Below, one piece after another: positions 1 through 7,429 of a stretch of 21,803 nt of DNA. Source of the DNA: Mariniphaga sp964624645 (GTDB lineage Bacteria > Bacteroidota > Bacteroidia > Bacteroidales > Prolixibacteraceae); NCBI GenBank assembly GCA_964624645.1, contig CAZVAD010000035.1:1-21803 (forward strand). The letters run 5' to 3'. The notes below the pieces were generated by a model. The model worked only from the letters and a program-made list of their open reading frames with translations, searched no databases and was not told where the DNA came from. The translations under genes and the position numbers were made by a program. Each line of letters begins with the position of its first letter. Positions within the stretch are counted from its first letter, which is position 1.

Positions 1-59
1 ATGGGCAATTATTGCAATCAAAAGTGTATTTTCGCTTTGTAAAATTAAAAAAAAGAAAC

Positions 60-788
60 GTGTCAAAAAATTTGGTCATCATTCCAACGTATAATGAAAA
101 GGAGAATGCAGAGAAAATGATTCGGAAAGTATTTTCGCTCAATACGCCTTTTCATTTATTGATTGTAGAGGATAACTCTCCTGACGGGACAGCAGCTATT
201 GTTAAAAATTTGCAAAAAGAATTTCCGGAACGCCTGCACATTCTTGAAAGAAAAGGAAAACTGGGTCTGGGGACTGCATATATTGCAGGGTTCAAATGGG
301 CTCTGGAAAGGGATTATGAATATATATGTGAGATGGATTGCGATTTCTCGCATAACCCGGATGACCTCGAAAGATTACTGCAGGCAGCAGTTGACGGAGC
401 AGATGTTGCCATCGGTTCGCGTTATATTTCAGGAATCAATGTCATAAACTGGCCGCTTGGCCGGGTGCTGATGTCGTATTTTGCTTCAAAATATGTGCGG
501 ATCATCACCGGAATGAAAGTGATGGACACTACCGCAGGCTTTAAATGTTACAGGCGGAAAGTGCTTGAAACCATTGATTTTGAAAAAATAAAACTTATTG
601 GATATGGTTTTCAGGTTGAAATGAAATTTACTGCATGGAAGTTCGGATTTAACATAGTGGAAGTACCGATTATTTTCACTGACAGGGAGGAAGGAACTTC
701 AAAAATGAGCGGTGGCATTTTCAATGAAGCGCTTTGGGGCGTTATGAAAATGAAAATAAACAGTTGGTTCAGGGATTATAGCCGGTAA
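60..788 (+). CDS. Dolichyl-phosphate mannose synthase-like glycosyltransferase (GT2)
   Basis: GT-A fold glycosyltransferase of the polyprenol-phosphate mannosyltransferase type, expected to move a sugar from a nucleotide donor to a lipid-phosphate carrier at the inner face of the cytoplasmic membrane. Seen: the N-terminal motif NLVIIPTYNEKEN, then VEDNSPDGT, the metal-binding DxD region in EMDCDFSHNP, and the family's late motif GYGFQVEM. The 242-residue product ends after the catalytic domain, with no membrane segments, as in the short soluble DPM1 class. The start chosen is GTG at 60, because family homology begins there; an in-frame TTG at 14-nt-upstream range (position 12) would add 16 non-homologous residues. 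Dihydroorotase follows 15 bp later, so the two are probably cotranscribed; I recall this pairing in Bacteroidales genomes. The actual sugar and lipid substrates cannot be read from sequence. Confidence 0.88.
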   Translation: MSKNLVIIPTYNEKENAEKMIRKVFSLNTPFHLLIVEDNSPDGTAAIVKNLQKEFPERLHILERKGKLGLGTAYIAGFKWALERDYEYICEMDCDFSHNPDDLERLLQAAVDGADVAIGSRYISGINVINWPLGRVLMSYFASKYVRIITGMKVMDTTAGFKCYRRKVLETIDFEKIKLIGYGFQVEMKFTAWKFGFNIVEVPIIFTDREEGTSKMSGGIFNEALWGVMKMKINSWFRDYSR

Positions 789-803
789 AATAATGGCAAG
801 TTT

Positions 804-2150
804 ATGAAGAGTCTTATTAAGGATGCTACAATAATAAATGACGGATTAAAATTCAAGGGCAGCGTTCTCATCAACGGGGATATTATTGAAAGTATTTTTC
901 CTTACACCCTTCCAAAAGATTTTGATTTTTCAGAAGTTGAAGTGACTGAAGCTACCGGGCTTTATCTGATTCCCGGGGCTATCGACGATCAGGTGCATTT
1001 CCGGGAGCCGGGCTTAACGCATAAAGGAGATATTTTCAGTGAAAGCCGTGCAGCTGTTGCCGGAGGGGTAACCTCTTTTATGGAAATGCCCAACACGATT
1101 CCTCAAACCGTCACGCAGGAACTGCTTGAGCAGAAATATCGTCTTGCGGCAAAAACTTCAGCAGCCAATTACTCTTTCTACATGGGAGCCACAAACACCA
1201 ATTTTAAAGAAGTGCTGCAAACCAATCCCGCCAATGTGTGTGGCATAAAAGTCTTTATGGGTTCTTCCACAGGAAATATGCTGGTTGATGATGAAAAAAT
1301 ACTTTCGGAAATCTTCCGGAACGCCCCCGCATTGGTCGCCACCCACTGTGAAGACGAAGCAATCATCCGAAAAAACAGCAATGAAGCCCGGGCAAAATAC
1401 GGTGAAAACGTTCCGGTTTCCCTGCATCCGTATATAAGAAGCGGTGAAGCGTGTTACAGATCGTCATCCAAAGCTGTTGATCTGGCATCAAAACATGATA
1501 CGCACCTGCATATTCTGCATTTGTCCACAGCAAGGGAAATGGATTTATTTTCCACCGGCAATGTCCGTGATAAAAAAATTACTGCCGAGGTGTGTGTACA
1601 CCATTTATGGTTTGATGAGCGGGATTATGCATCCAAAGGAAATTTCATAAAATGGAATCCGGCGGTAAAAACGGTTAAAGACAAGGAAGCGCTTTGGGAG
1701 GCGCTGCTGGCAGACAAAATTGATGTGATTGCAACGGATCATGCCCCGCACACGCGGGAAGAGAAAACCAACACCTACTTTAATGTGCCCTCGGGCGGAC
1801 CGCTGGTGCAGCATTCATTGGTTGCAATGCTTGAAATGGCTGAAAAAGGGGTGATTTCCATTGAAAAAGTAGTTCAGAAAATGTGCCATGCACCGGCTGA
1901 TTTATTCTGCATTGACCGGCGCGGATATATCCGGGAAAATTATTATGCCGACCTTGTGCTTGTTGATCCGAACCAGAGCTGGCAGGTAACGCCTGCCAAC
2001 ATACTTTATAAATGTGGCTGGTCTCCTTTTGAAGGCCAGGAATTTTCTCACCGTGTAGTCTCCACCTTTGTAAATGGCCGGAAAATCTATGATAACGGGG
2101 AAATTTTTGAAGTGAAAAGTGCGAAGCGGCTTCTGTTTTATAAAAGATAA
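804..2150 (+). CDS. pyrC: Dihydroorotase
   Basis: Amidohydrolase-superfamily enzyme for the third step of pyrimidine synthesis, closing N-carbamoyl-aspartate to dihydroorotate in the cytosol. Seen in order in 448 residues: an N-terminal small beta-sandwich part, PGAIDDQVHFREPG (58-70), GIKVFMGSSTGN with Lys149 as the likely carboxylated metal bridge, THCEDE (His181), HLHILHLST (around 234-241), ATDHAPH (Asp312), and a C-terminal return to the beta-sandwich. The usual HxH of the first metal-binding strand reads QVH here (Gln63, His65). I recall the same QVH in other Bacteroidota dihydroorotases, so it is probably a clade trait and not damage. Allantoinase or hydantoinase is the main alternative, but the FREPGLTHKGD stretch favours dihydroorotase. 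It is the second gene of a pair and a hairpin follows the stop. Confidence 0.88.
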   Translation: MKSLIKDATIINDGLKFKGSVLINGDIIESIFPYTLPKDFDFSEVEVTEATGLYLIPGAIDDQVHFREPGLTHKGDIFSESRAAVAGGVTSFMEMPNTIPQTVTQELLEQKYRLAAKTSAANYSFYMGATNTNFKEVLQTNPANVCGIKVFMGSSTGNMLVDDEKILSEIFRNAPALVATHCEDEAIIRKNSNEARAKYGENVPVSLHPYIRSGEACYRSSSKAVDLASKHDTHLHILHLSTAREMDLFSTGNVRDKKITAEVCVHHLWFDERDYASKGNFIKWNPAVKTVKDKEALWEALLADKIDVIATDHAPHTREEKTNTYFNVPSGGPLVQHSLVAMLEMAEKGVISIEKVVQKMCHAPADLFCIDRRGYIRENYYADLVLVDPNQSWQVTPANILYKCGWSPFEGQEFSHRVVSTFVNGRKIYDNGEIFEVKSAKRLLFYKR

Positions 2151-2174
2151 AAGGCCGGTTCAACAACCGACCTT
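2151..2174 (+). terminator. Hairpin after pyrC, possible terminator
   Basis: Directly after the pyrC stop, AAGGCCGGTT and AACCGACCTT form a 10-bp stem with one C/A mismatch around a CAAC loop. The tract that follows is CTCTCTAATC, pyrimidine-rich but not a clean T run, so a role in termination is likely but not certain. Confidence 0.5.
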
Positions 2175-2380
2175 CTCTCTAATCAACTTAAACTAAATCA
2201 AAAATCAAACCACGTGTGTTGAGAGTCAAGTATGACATAAAAACACAAGAGTTGAGAAAATGTTTAAAGATTTCATTGCAGGAACTTTTATCTGTTTTCA
2301 ATGATTATTCTGCCAATCTCTCCTCTGTTCAGTTTTTCAAATTCTAGTTCTTTAAAATTGTTTGTACTCTGTCCTGAATT

Positions 2381-3079
2381 TCAGGAGGTAGATGCCAGTG
2401 TGGCAATGCTCACTTTTGTTCCGGGAATTTTCAGGATTTCATAAGCACAGGCTTCCAGGGTGGAGCCGGTGGTAGCAACATCATCTACCAGCAGGATGTG
2501 CCGGTTTTCAAACGATGGGATGTCTGATATGCCAAAAATACCCTCCACATTTTGCCAGCGCTCAAAGCGACTTTTTCGTGTTTGGGTGGTGCTGTATATT
2601 TTACGGTATAAATTACCGGCGGATACCGGTTTGCCCAGCGCTTCAGAAATTCCGCGGGCAATCCATTCGCTTTGATTAAATCCTCTTTTCCGCAGTTTCC
2701 GTTTGTGCAGCGGAACCGGAACAACGACATCTACCGCATGGAACACTTCCGACTCTTTCAAAGATTCTCCAAATTGCCGGCCTGCCAGAAGCCCAAGTTC
2801 CTTCAACCCCTTGTATTTAATGGAATGGATAAGTTCCTGATACCGGCTCCCCTTTTGGTAGTGAAAATAGGAAACGGCATGTTCAATCTGCACCCTTCCC
2901 CAGAAAATCCGGGCCAGCCGGTTCTCTTCGTCATCCCCGAAACGGGTGACCGGCAAATCAAACCAGCATTGCATGCAGACGTATTTCTCCTGCGAAACGA
3001 GTCGGTTTCCACACGTGATGCAGAGTTCCGGGAAAAACAGCTCAGCAAAATCACGAAGCATTTGAGGCAATGAATCCAT
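2381..3079 (-). CDS. comF: ComF family phosphoribosyltransferase-like protein
   Basis: Member of the ComF/GntX family. The family is linked to uptake or processing of transforming DNA in naturally competent bacteria, but its biochemical role is poorly defined. Seen in 232 residues: an N-terminal four-cysteine zinc knuckle (Cys20, Cys23, Cys35, Cys38), the internal VVPVPLHKRKLRKRGFNQSE stretch typical of ComF, and the PRPP-binding motif HILLVDDVATTGST near the C-terminus. Length matches the family. It is transcribed alone and divergently from atpD. A near-consensus promoter lies immediately upstream of the ATG, so the mRNA may be leaderless. The gene does not by itself show that the organism is competent, since no other competence gene is in the window. 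Confidence 0.9.
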   Translation of the reverse strand: MDSLPQMLRDFAELFFPELCITCGNRLVSQEKYVCMQCWFDLPVTRFGDDEENRLARIFWGRVQIEHAVSYFHYQKGSRYQELIHSIKYKGLKELGLLAGRQFGESLKESEVFHAVDVVVPVPLHKRKLRKRGFNQSEWIARGISEALGKPVSAGNLYRKIYSTTQTRKSRFERWQNVEGIFGISDIPSFENRHILLVDDVATTGSTLEACAYEILKIPGTKVSIATLASTS

Positions 3080-3083
3080 GTGC

Positions 3084-3115
3084 GAAAGGTAGAAACTTTT
3101 TGAATATTCATCAAA
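3084..3115 (-). promoter_or_regulatory. Predicted comF promoter
   Basis: On the minus strand TTTG (3115-3112) is followed after exactly 20 bp by TACCTTTC (3091-3084), matching the Bacteroidota -33/-7 consensus at all positions but the last. Only four bases separate it from the comF ATG, so transcription would start at or just before the start codon. Confidence 0.5.
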
Positions 3116-3235
3116 ATATCAGGTTCTTAAACCAAAATTAATTTCAGGCAACGGAACATTAAAAACAAACAATACTATTTCTATGGAACAAAATTATTCT
3201 TTATTTGAGGGATTCAGAAAAAGCATCAAGCAGAG

Positions 3236-3283
3236 ATTAACTTTGTGCACTTTGTGGAAAACGTAGTGCGCTTTGTGATTAAA
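3236..3283. repeat. CTTTGTG short repeat cluster
   Basis: Three exact copies of CTTTGTG start at 3241, 3250 and 3271, framed by ATTAA on the left and ATTAAA on the right. The phrase resembles interspersed CTTTGCG/CTTTGTG repeats that I recall from Bacteroidota and other genomes, but no second copy of the whole unit occurs in this window. Function unknown. Confidence 0.5.
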
Positions 3284-3428
3284 ATCTTCAATCCTATTTT
3301 CTAAAGTGCATCAAAACTGATTACTTCATCATATAATTGCCTATTATATAAGGTATAGGTTAGATTTTTGTGTTTTCAGAATTTTTAAAATAAATTTGGA
3401 CGGTTATTTTATCATAGAAAAAAACGGT

Positions 3429-3436
3429 AACTTTTG
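3429..3436 (+). promoter_or_regulatory. Possible atpD -7 element
   Basis: AACTTTTG fits TAnnTTTG except for its first base and would give a leader of about 19 nt before the atpD ATG. No good -33 TTTG stands at the expected 20-bp spacing, so this is weak. Confidence 0.25.
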
Positions 3437-3458
3437 ACGTTTTTCAAATTAAAAAAAG

Positions 3459-4964
3459 ATGAAGCAAAGCATTGGAAGAATTATTCAGGTAATCGGCCCG
3501 GTGGTCGATGTCAGTTTTGACAGGGAGGGAGAGGATTTACCTGCTATTTATGATGCACTTGAAATTGTTCGTGAAGGTAAAGAAGGCCTGGTCATTGAGT
3601 GCCAGCAGCACATCGGGGAAAACACAATCCGCTGCATTGCGATGGACTCAACCGATGGACTGAAACGTGGCATGGAAGTGATTCCCACGGGAAAACCGAT
3701 TATCATGCCCCGGGGGGAAGAGGCGCTCGGGCGCTTGCTGAACGTAACCGGCGATTCCATTGATGGCCTGGAGCCGCTTCCAAAAGACGGATTCAGAATT
3801 CATAATGACCCGCCGAAATATAAGGATTTGCGAACAGAAACAGAAGTATTATACACCGGCATCAAGGTCATTGACCTGATTGAACCTTATGCCAAAGGGG
3901 GAAAGATTGGCTTGTTTGGCGGTGCCGGAGTCGGGAAAACGGTGCTCATCCAGGAGCTGATCAACAATATTGCACTGGCTCACAGCGGCCTGTCAGTTTT
4001 TGCCGGTGTTGGCGAAAGAACACGCGAAGGAAATGACCTGCTTCGGGAGATGATTGAGGCCAAAATTGTGGACTATGGCGATGCGTTTTTGAAATCCATG
4101 GAACAGGGAAGCTGGGACCTTTCCAAAGTGGATACGGAAAGGGTGAAAAAGTCAAAACTGGCCATGGTTTTCGGTCAGATGAACGAACCGCCCGGCGCTC
4201 GTGCGCGGGTTGCCCTTTCAGGGCTGGCAATTGCAGAAAGCCTGCGCGACAGCAGCTTCGACTCAGGCCAGGGACGCGATATTCTATTTTTTATTGATAA
4301 TGTTTTCCGGTTTACCCAGGCCGGCTCCGAAGTTTCTGCACTTTTGGGCAGAATGCCTTCGGCGGTGGGCTACCAGCCTACTCTGGCCACCGAAATGGGA
4401 ATCATGCAGGAGCGGATCACCTCCACCAAAAACGGTTCAATCACCTCGGTGCAGGCGGTATATGTCCCCGCCGACGACCTTACTGACCCCGCTCCCGCAA
4501 CTACTTTTGCCCACCTTGACGCCACCACCGTGCTCAGCCGGAAAATCGTGGAGCTTGGTATTTATCCGGCAGTGGACCCGCTGGAATCCACTTCACGGAT
4601 TCTGACACCCGATATTGTGGGCGAAGAGCACTACAATTGCGCACAAAACGTAATTTACCTGCTGCAACGCTACAAGGAACTTCAGGATATTATCGCCATT
4701 CTGGGAATGGATGAGCTTTCAGAAGAAGATAAGCTCGTGGTGCACCGCGCACGCCGCGCACAGCGGTTCCTGTCGCAACCGTTCTATGTGGCATCCCAGT
4801 TTACCGGCATTGAGGGGAAACTGGTCTCCATTGAAGACACAATCAAAGGATTCAACATGATACTTAACGGCGAAGTGGATAAGTATCCTGAAAATGCTTT
4901 CAATCTGGTGGGCACCATTGAAGAGGCCATTGAAAAAGGGGAACGCCTGCTGGAGAATAAATAA
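3459..4964 (+). CDS. atpD: F-type ATP synthase subunit beta
   Basis: Catalytic subunit of the F1 sector, which makes or hydrolyses ATP in the cytoplasmic part of the F1Fo complex on the inner membrane. Seen in 501 residues: N-terminal beta-barrel (IGRIIQVIGPVVDVSF), P-loop GGAGVGKT (154-161), GERTREG (185-191, including the catalytic glutamate region), Walker B ILFFIDN (275-281), the FRFTQAGSEVSALLGRMPSA signature, and the DELSEED loop in the C-terminal domain. All key residues are intact and length is near normal. atpC follows 10 bp later. The other F1 and Fo genes are not in the window, in line with the split atp loci known in Chlorobi and many Bacteroidota. Confidence 0.98.
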   Translation: MKQSIGRIIQVIGPVVDVSFDREGEDLPAIYDALEIVREGKEGLVIECQQHIGENTIRCIAMDSTDGLKRGMEVIPTGKPIIMPRGEEALGRLLNVTGDSIDGLEPLPKDGFRIHNDPPKYKDLRTETEVLYTGIKVIDLIEPYAKGGKIGLFGGAGVGKTVLIQELINNIALAHSGLSVFAGVGERTREGNDLLREMIEAKIVDYGDAFLKSMEQGSWDLSKVDTERVKKSKLAMVFGQMNEPPGARARVALSGLAIAESLRDSSFDSGQGRDILFFIDNVFRFTQAGSEVSALLGRMPSAVGYQPTLATEMGIMQERITSTKNGSITSVQAVYVPADDLTDPAPATTFAHLDATTVLSRKIVELGIYPAVDPLESTSRILTPDIVGEEHYNCAQNVIYLLQRYKELQDIIAILGMDELSEEDKLVVHRARRAQRFLSQPFYVASQFTGIEGKLVSIEDTIKGFNMILNGEVDKYPENAFNLVGTIEEAIEKGERLLENK

Positions 4965-4974
4965 AACCGTTATT

Positions 4975-5217
4975 ATGTACCTTGAAATCATCACACCCGA
5001 AAAAAAAATCTTCGAGGGCGAAATTGAGCGCATCAGGCTTCCCGGAAGCAAAGGCTCATTCGAGATCCTGAGAGGCCATGCGCCAATTGTTTCAACCCTT
5101 GAAAAGGGTGAAATCCGTGTTATTGATCAAAACAATGAAAAACTGACATGGAATATAGAAGGTGGAATTGTTGAAAATAAAACGGATAAAATCATTGTTT
5201 TACTGGATTTGATTTGA
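4975..5217 (+). CDS. atpC: F-type ATP synthase subunit epsilon (short form)
   Basis: Epsilon subunit of the F1 central stalk, which couples rotation to catalysis. The 80 residues cover only the N-terminal beta-sandwich: MYLEIITPEKKIFEGE, then LPGSKGSFEILRGHAPIVS, then the IEGGIVE strand. The C-terminal helical hairpin that inhibits ATP hydrolysis in many bacteria, where epsilon is about 130-140 residues, is absent. Short epsilons are common in Bacteroidota and the reading frame shows no sign of truncation. The start is ATG 4975, the first methionine matching the family; an upstream in-frame ATG at 4894 lies inside atpD and adds 27 unrelated residues. The stop overlaps the start of the next gene (TTGA), suggesting translational coupling. 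Confidence 0.93.
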   Translation: MYLEIITPEKKIFEGEIERIRLPGSKGSFEILRGHAPIVSTLEKGEIRVIDQNNEKLTWNIEGGIVENKTDKIIVLLDLI

Positions 5218-6206
5218 AAACCAAAATCTTGGTCATACGATTAAGTTCCATCGGCGATATTGTCCTGACTTCGCCGGTGGTGCGTTGCCTGAAATTACAA
5301 TATAAAGATGCAGAAATCCATTTTGTAACCAAAGCGCAATATGCACAACTGCTTTTGCCCAATCCTTATATCAGCAAAGTCCATCTCTATTCGGACAATA
5401 TGCGGGAGCTGATCCGGCAGCTCCGGAAGGAAAAGTTTGATTATATCATTGATCTGCACAAAAATTTTCGGAGCATTCTGATCCGGTCTTTATTTTTGAA
5501 CATCCGCTCTTTTAGTATTAGAAAGCTGGTGTTCGGAAAGTTTCTTTTGATTAAGCTCAAAATCAACCGCCTACCCCATCTCCATACTATTGACCGTTAT
5601 TTTGGTGCTCTACGGAAGTTCAATATAAAAAACGACGAAAAGGGACTTGATTTTTTCATTCCCGAGAAAGAAAATTATTCACCTGCTATTTTGCCGGCAG
5701 TTTTTGCCGGCGGATTCATTGCATTTGTGATTGGAGGAACCTGGAACACAAAAAAATTGCCGGTTGAAAAAGTGGTGGAAATCTGCCGGCAGATTTCCTA
5801 TCCGGTTGTTTTGCTTGGGGGAAAAGAAGAAGAATTCGCAGGAGAAGAAATTCAGGCACAATGCGGAGAACATGTGATCAACCTAACGGGAAAATGCAGC
5901 CTGTACCAGTCTGCCGGGCTGGTGCGCGATGCCAGACTGGTGCTCACAAACGACACCGGACTGATGCACATTGCTGCCGCATTTCAAAAGAAGATTCTTT
6001 CATTTTGGGGAAATACCGTGCCTGAATTTGGAATGACCCCCTACAAAGCCGACCCGGCATCGCAAATCATGGAAGTGACCGGCCTGGACTGCCGTCCGTG
6101 TTCTGCGATAGGCTTCGATGAATGTCCTCAAAAACATTTTAATTGCATGAAAAAACAGGATGTGAATAAAGCTGTGCGCTGGATTCATGCAAACTTTGAT
6201 GCCTGA
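5214..6206 (+). CDS. Glycosyltransferase family 9 (heptosyltransferase-like)
   Basis: GT-B fold enzyme of the ADP-heptose:LPS heptosyltransferase family, expected to add a sugar to lipopolysaccharide core or a related glycan at the cytoplasmic face of the inner membrane. Seen in 330 residues: the N-terminal signature KTKILVIRLSSIGDIVLTSP, a VIGGTWNTKKLPVEK stretch at the start of the second domain, and the late motif LTNDTGLMHIAAAF that binds the nucleotide sugar. A Cys-containing tail (DCRPCSAIGFDECPQKHFNC) is typical of many GT9 members. The start is TTG at 5214, since homology begins at the next codon and no ATG is near. It overlaps the atpC stop, an odd partner for an envelope enzyme. Donor and acceptor are unknown. 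Confidence 0.88.
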   Translation: MKTKILVIRLSSIGDIVLTSPVVRCLKLQYKDAEIHFVTKAQYAQLLLPNPYISKVHLYSDNMRELIRQLRKEKFDYIIDLHKNFRSILIRSLFLNIRSFSIRKLVFGKFLLIKLKINRLPHLHTIDRYFGALRKFNIKNDEKGLDFFIPEKENYSPAILPAVFAGGFIAFVIGGTWNTKKLPVEKVVEICRQISYPVVLLGGKEEEFAGEEIQAQCGEHVINLTGKCSLYQSAGLVRDARLVLTNDTGLMHIAAAFQKKILSFWGNTVPEFGMTPYKADPASQIMEVTGLDCRPCSAIGFDECPQKHFNCMKKQDVNKAVRWIHANFDA

Positions 6207-6223
6207 CAGTATTTGCCTGTTTT

Positions 6224-7405
6224 TCAGCCGTTCAGGCTGCTGAATGCTTCTCCAAGCCTTTCCAGGCCTTCCTTTAAAACGCTTCGCGGACAGCCGGTAT
6301 TCAACCTCAGCCAGCCGCTGCCGCCGGCGCCGAAGCGGTCGCCGTTGTTCAGCCCGACTCTCGCTTTTTTCACCACAAATTCCGACAACTCCTTGTCATT
6401 CATCCCGTAATCGTTGAAATCGAGCCAGATCAGATAGGTGGCTTCCGGTTTCATCACCCGGATGCGGGGAAGATTTTTCTCAAAAAACTCTTCAAGAAGA
6501 CAGTAATTATCCCACAAATAATCCATCAATTGATTGAGCCAGTTGTCGCCGTGAGCATATGCGGCCTCAAGCGCCACCGAGCCAAAAATATTTCCCATCC
6601 CGTAATGCCCGATCTGCAATGCCCTTTCGTATTCCGCTCTTTTTTTCCTGTCGGAAATAAAAACCACGGAAGAGGCCAGTCCGGCAACATTGAACGTTTT
6701 GCTGGGCGCCATGAAAATCACCGAGTTTTTTTCTGCTTCTTCGGAAAGGGTTGCAAAAGGAATGTGCCTGTGCCCTTTATAAATCAAATCCGAATGAATT
6801 TCATCTGAAATAACCACAATTCCGTGTTCGCGACAAACACGCCACAGGCTTTCCAACTCCTCCCGGTTCCATACCGTTCCTCCCGGATTTTGCGGATTGC
6901 AAAGCAATAAAAGCTTTGTGTTTTCAGTAATTTTCGATTTTAAGTCATCAATATCAAAGGTGTAACGTCCGTTTTCAATTTTCAGCGGATTTTCAATCAA
7001 TTTCCGCCCGGTGCCGGTTACTGTTTCAAAAAACGGAAAGTAAACCGGTGGCTGAACAATTATACCGTCGCCAGGATTGGAAAATGTTTCCACGGCTATT
7101 GTCAATCCGGCAACCACTCCGGGACTGAACGAAATCCACTCTTTTTTAACATCCCAGTTGTGCCGGCGTTTCATCCAGCCGATGATTGCTTCAAAATAGG
7201 AATCCGGCCTGAATGTGTAGCCATAAATTTCGTGACTGACTCTTTCCCTGATGGCATTTACAATGAATGGCGGAGTTTTAAAATCGGTGTCGGCAACCCA
7301 TAACGGCAGCACATCGTTTGTCTGAAAAAACCGCTCACGTGCATCGTATTTCATGCAGTTGGTCCCTTCACGGGGAATAATTTCATCAAAATCGTATTTT
7401 TCCAT
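6224..7405 (-). CDS. PatB/MalY-type PLP-dependent C-S lyase (cystathionine beta-lyase-like)
   Basis: Fold-type I aminotransferase-like enzyme of the MalY/PatB group, which cleaves C-S bonds of cystathionine, cysteine or related thiol conjugates to thiol, pyruvate and ammonia. Seen in 393 residues: MEKYDFDEIIPREGTNCMKY and LPLWVADTDFKTPP (both hallmark N-terminal stretches), PQNPGGTVW, SDEIHSDL (200-207), and APSKTFNVAGL with the PLP lysine at Lys236. Start is taken at ATG 7405; an in-frame ATG at 7414 adds only three residues and cannot be excluded. It lies about 24 bp after comB on the same strand, so the two probably share a transcript. True methionine-pathway role versus general C-S lyase cannot be decided from sequence. 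Confidence 0.88.
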   Translation of the reverse strand: MEKYDFDEIIPREGTNCMKYDARERFFQTNDVLPLWVADTDFKTPPFIVNAIRERVSHEIYGYTFRPDSYFEAIIGWMKRRHNWDVKKEWISFSPGVVAGLTIAVETFSNPGDGIIVQPPVYFPFFETVTGTGRKLIENPLKIENGRYTFDIDDLKSKITENTKLLLLCNPQNPGGTVWNREELESLWRVCREHGIVVISDEIHSDLIYKGHRHIPFATLSEEAEKNSVIFMAPSKTFNVAGLASSVVFISDRKKRAEYERALQIGHYGMGNIFGSVALEAAYAHGDNWLNQLMDYLWDNYCLLEEFFEKNLPRIRVMKPEATYLIWLDFNDYGMNDKELSEFVVKKARVGLNNGDRFGAGGSGWLRLNTGCPRSVLKEGLERLGEAFSSLNG

Positions 7406-7429
7406 GGTCATCATATCTTTTCTGAAGGA

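Larger units (their letters stand above)
3080..3458. other. Intergenic region between divergent comF and atpD
   Basis: This 379-bp AT-rich stretch has no convincing reading frame. It holds the comF promoter at its left end, a cluster of three CTTTGTG words near its middle, and a weak promoter-like TTTTG element about 20 bp before atpD. The rest (roughly 3290-3420) is low-complexity A/T-rich DNA in which I see nothing further. Confidence 0.6.

Noticed and set aside
1..42. Short reading frame ATG 1 to TAA 42
   Set aside because: Thirteen codons with no context; it could be the end of an upstream gene but nothing identifies it.
1780..2166. 128-codon minus-strand frame opposite the end of pyrC
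   Set aside because: Antisense to a well-supported dihydroorotase; no family features.
2372..2386. TCCTGAA-T-TTCAGGA palindrome at the comF stop
   Set aside because: One-base centre cannot form a hairpin loop and no T run follows; too short to call an operator.
4201..4605. 134-codon open frame inside atpD on the same strand
   Set aside because: Lies wholly within the conserved beta-subunit coding region in another frame and has no recognisable domain.
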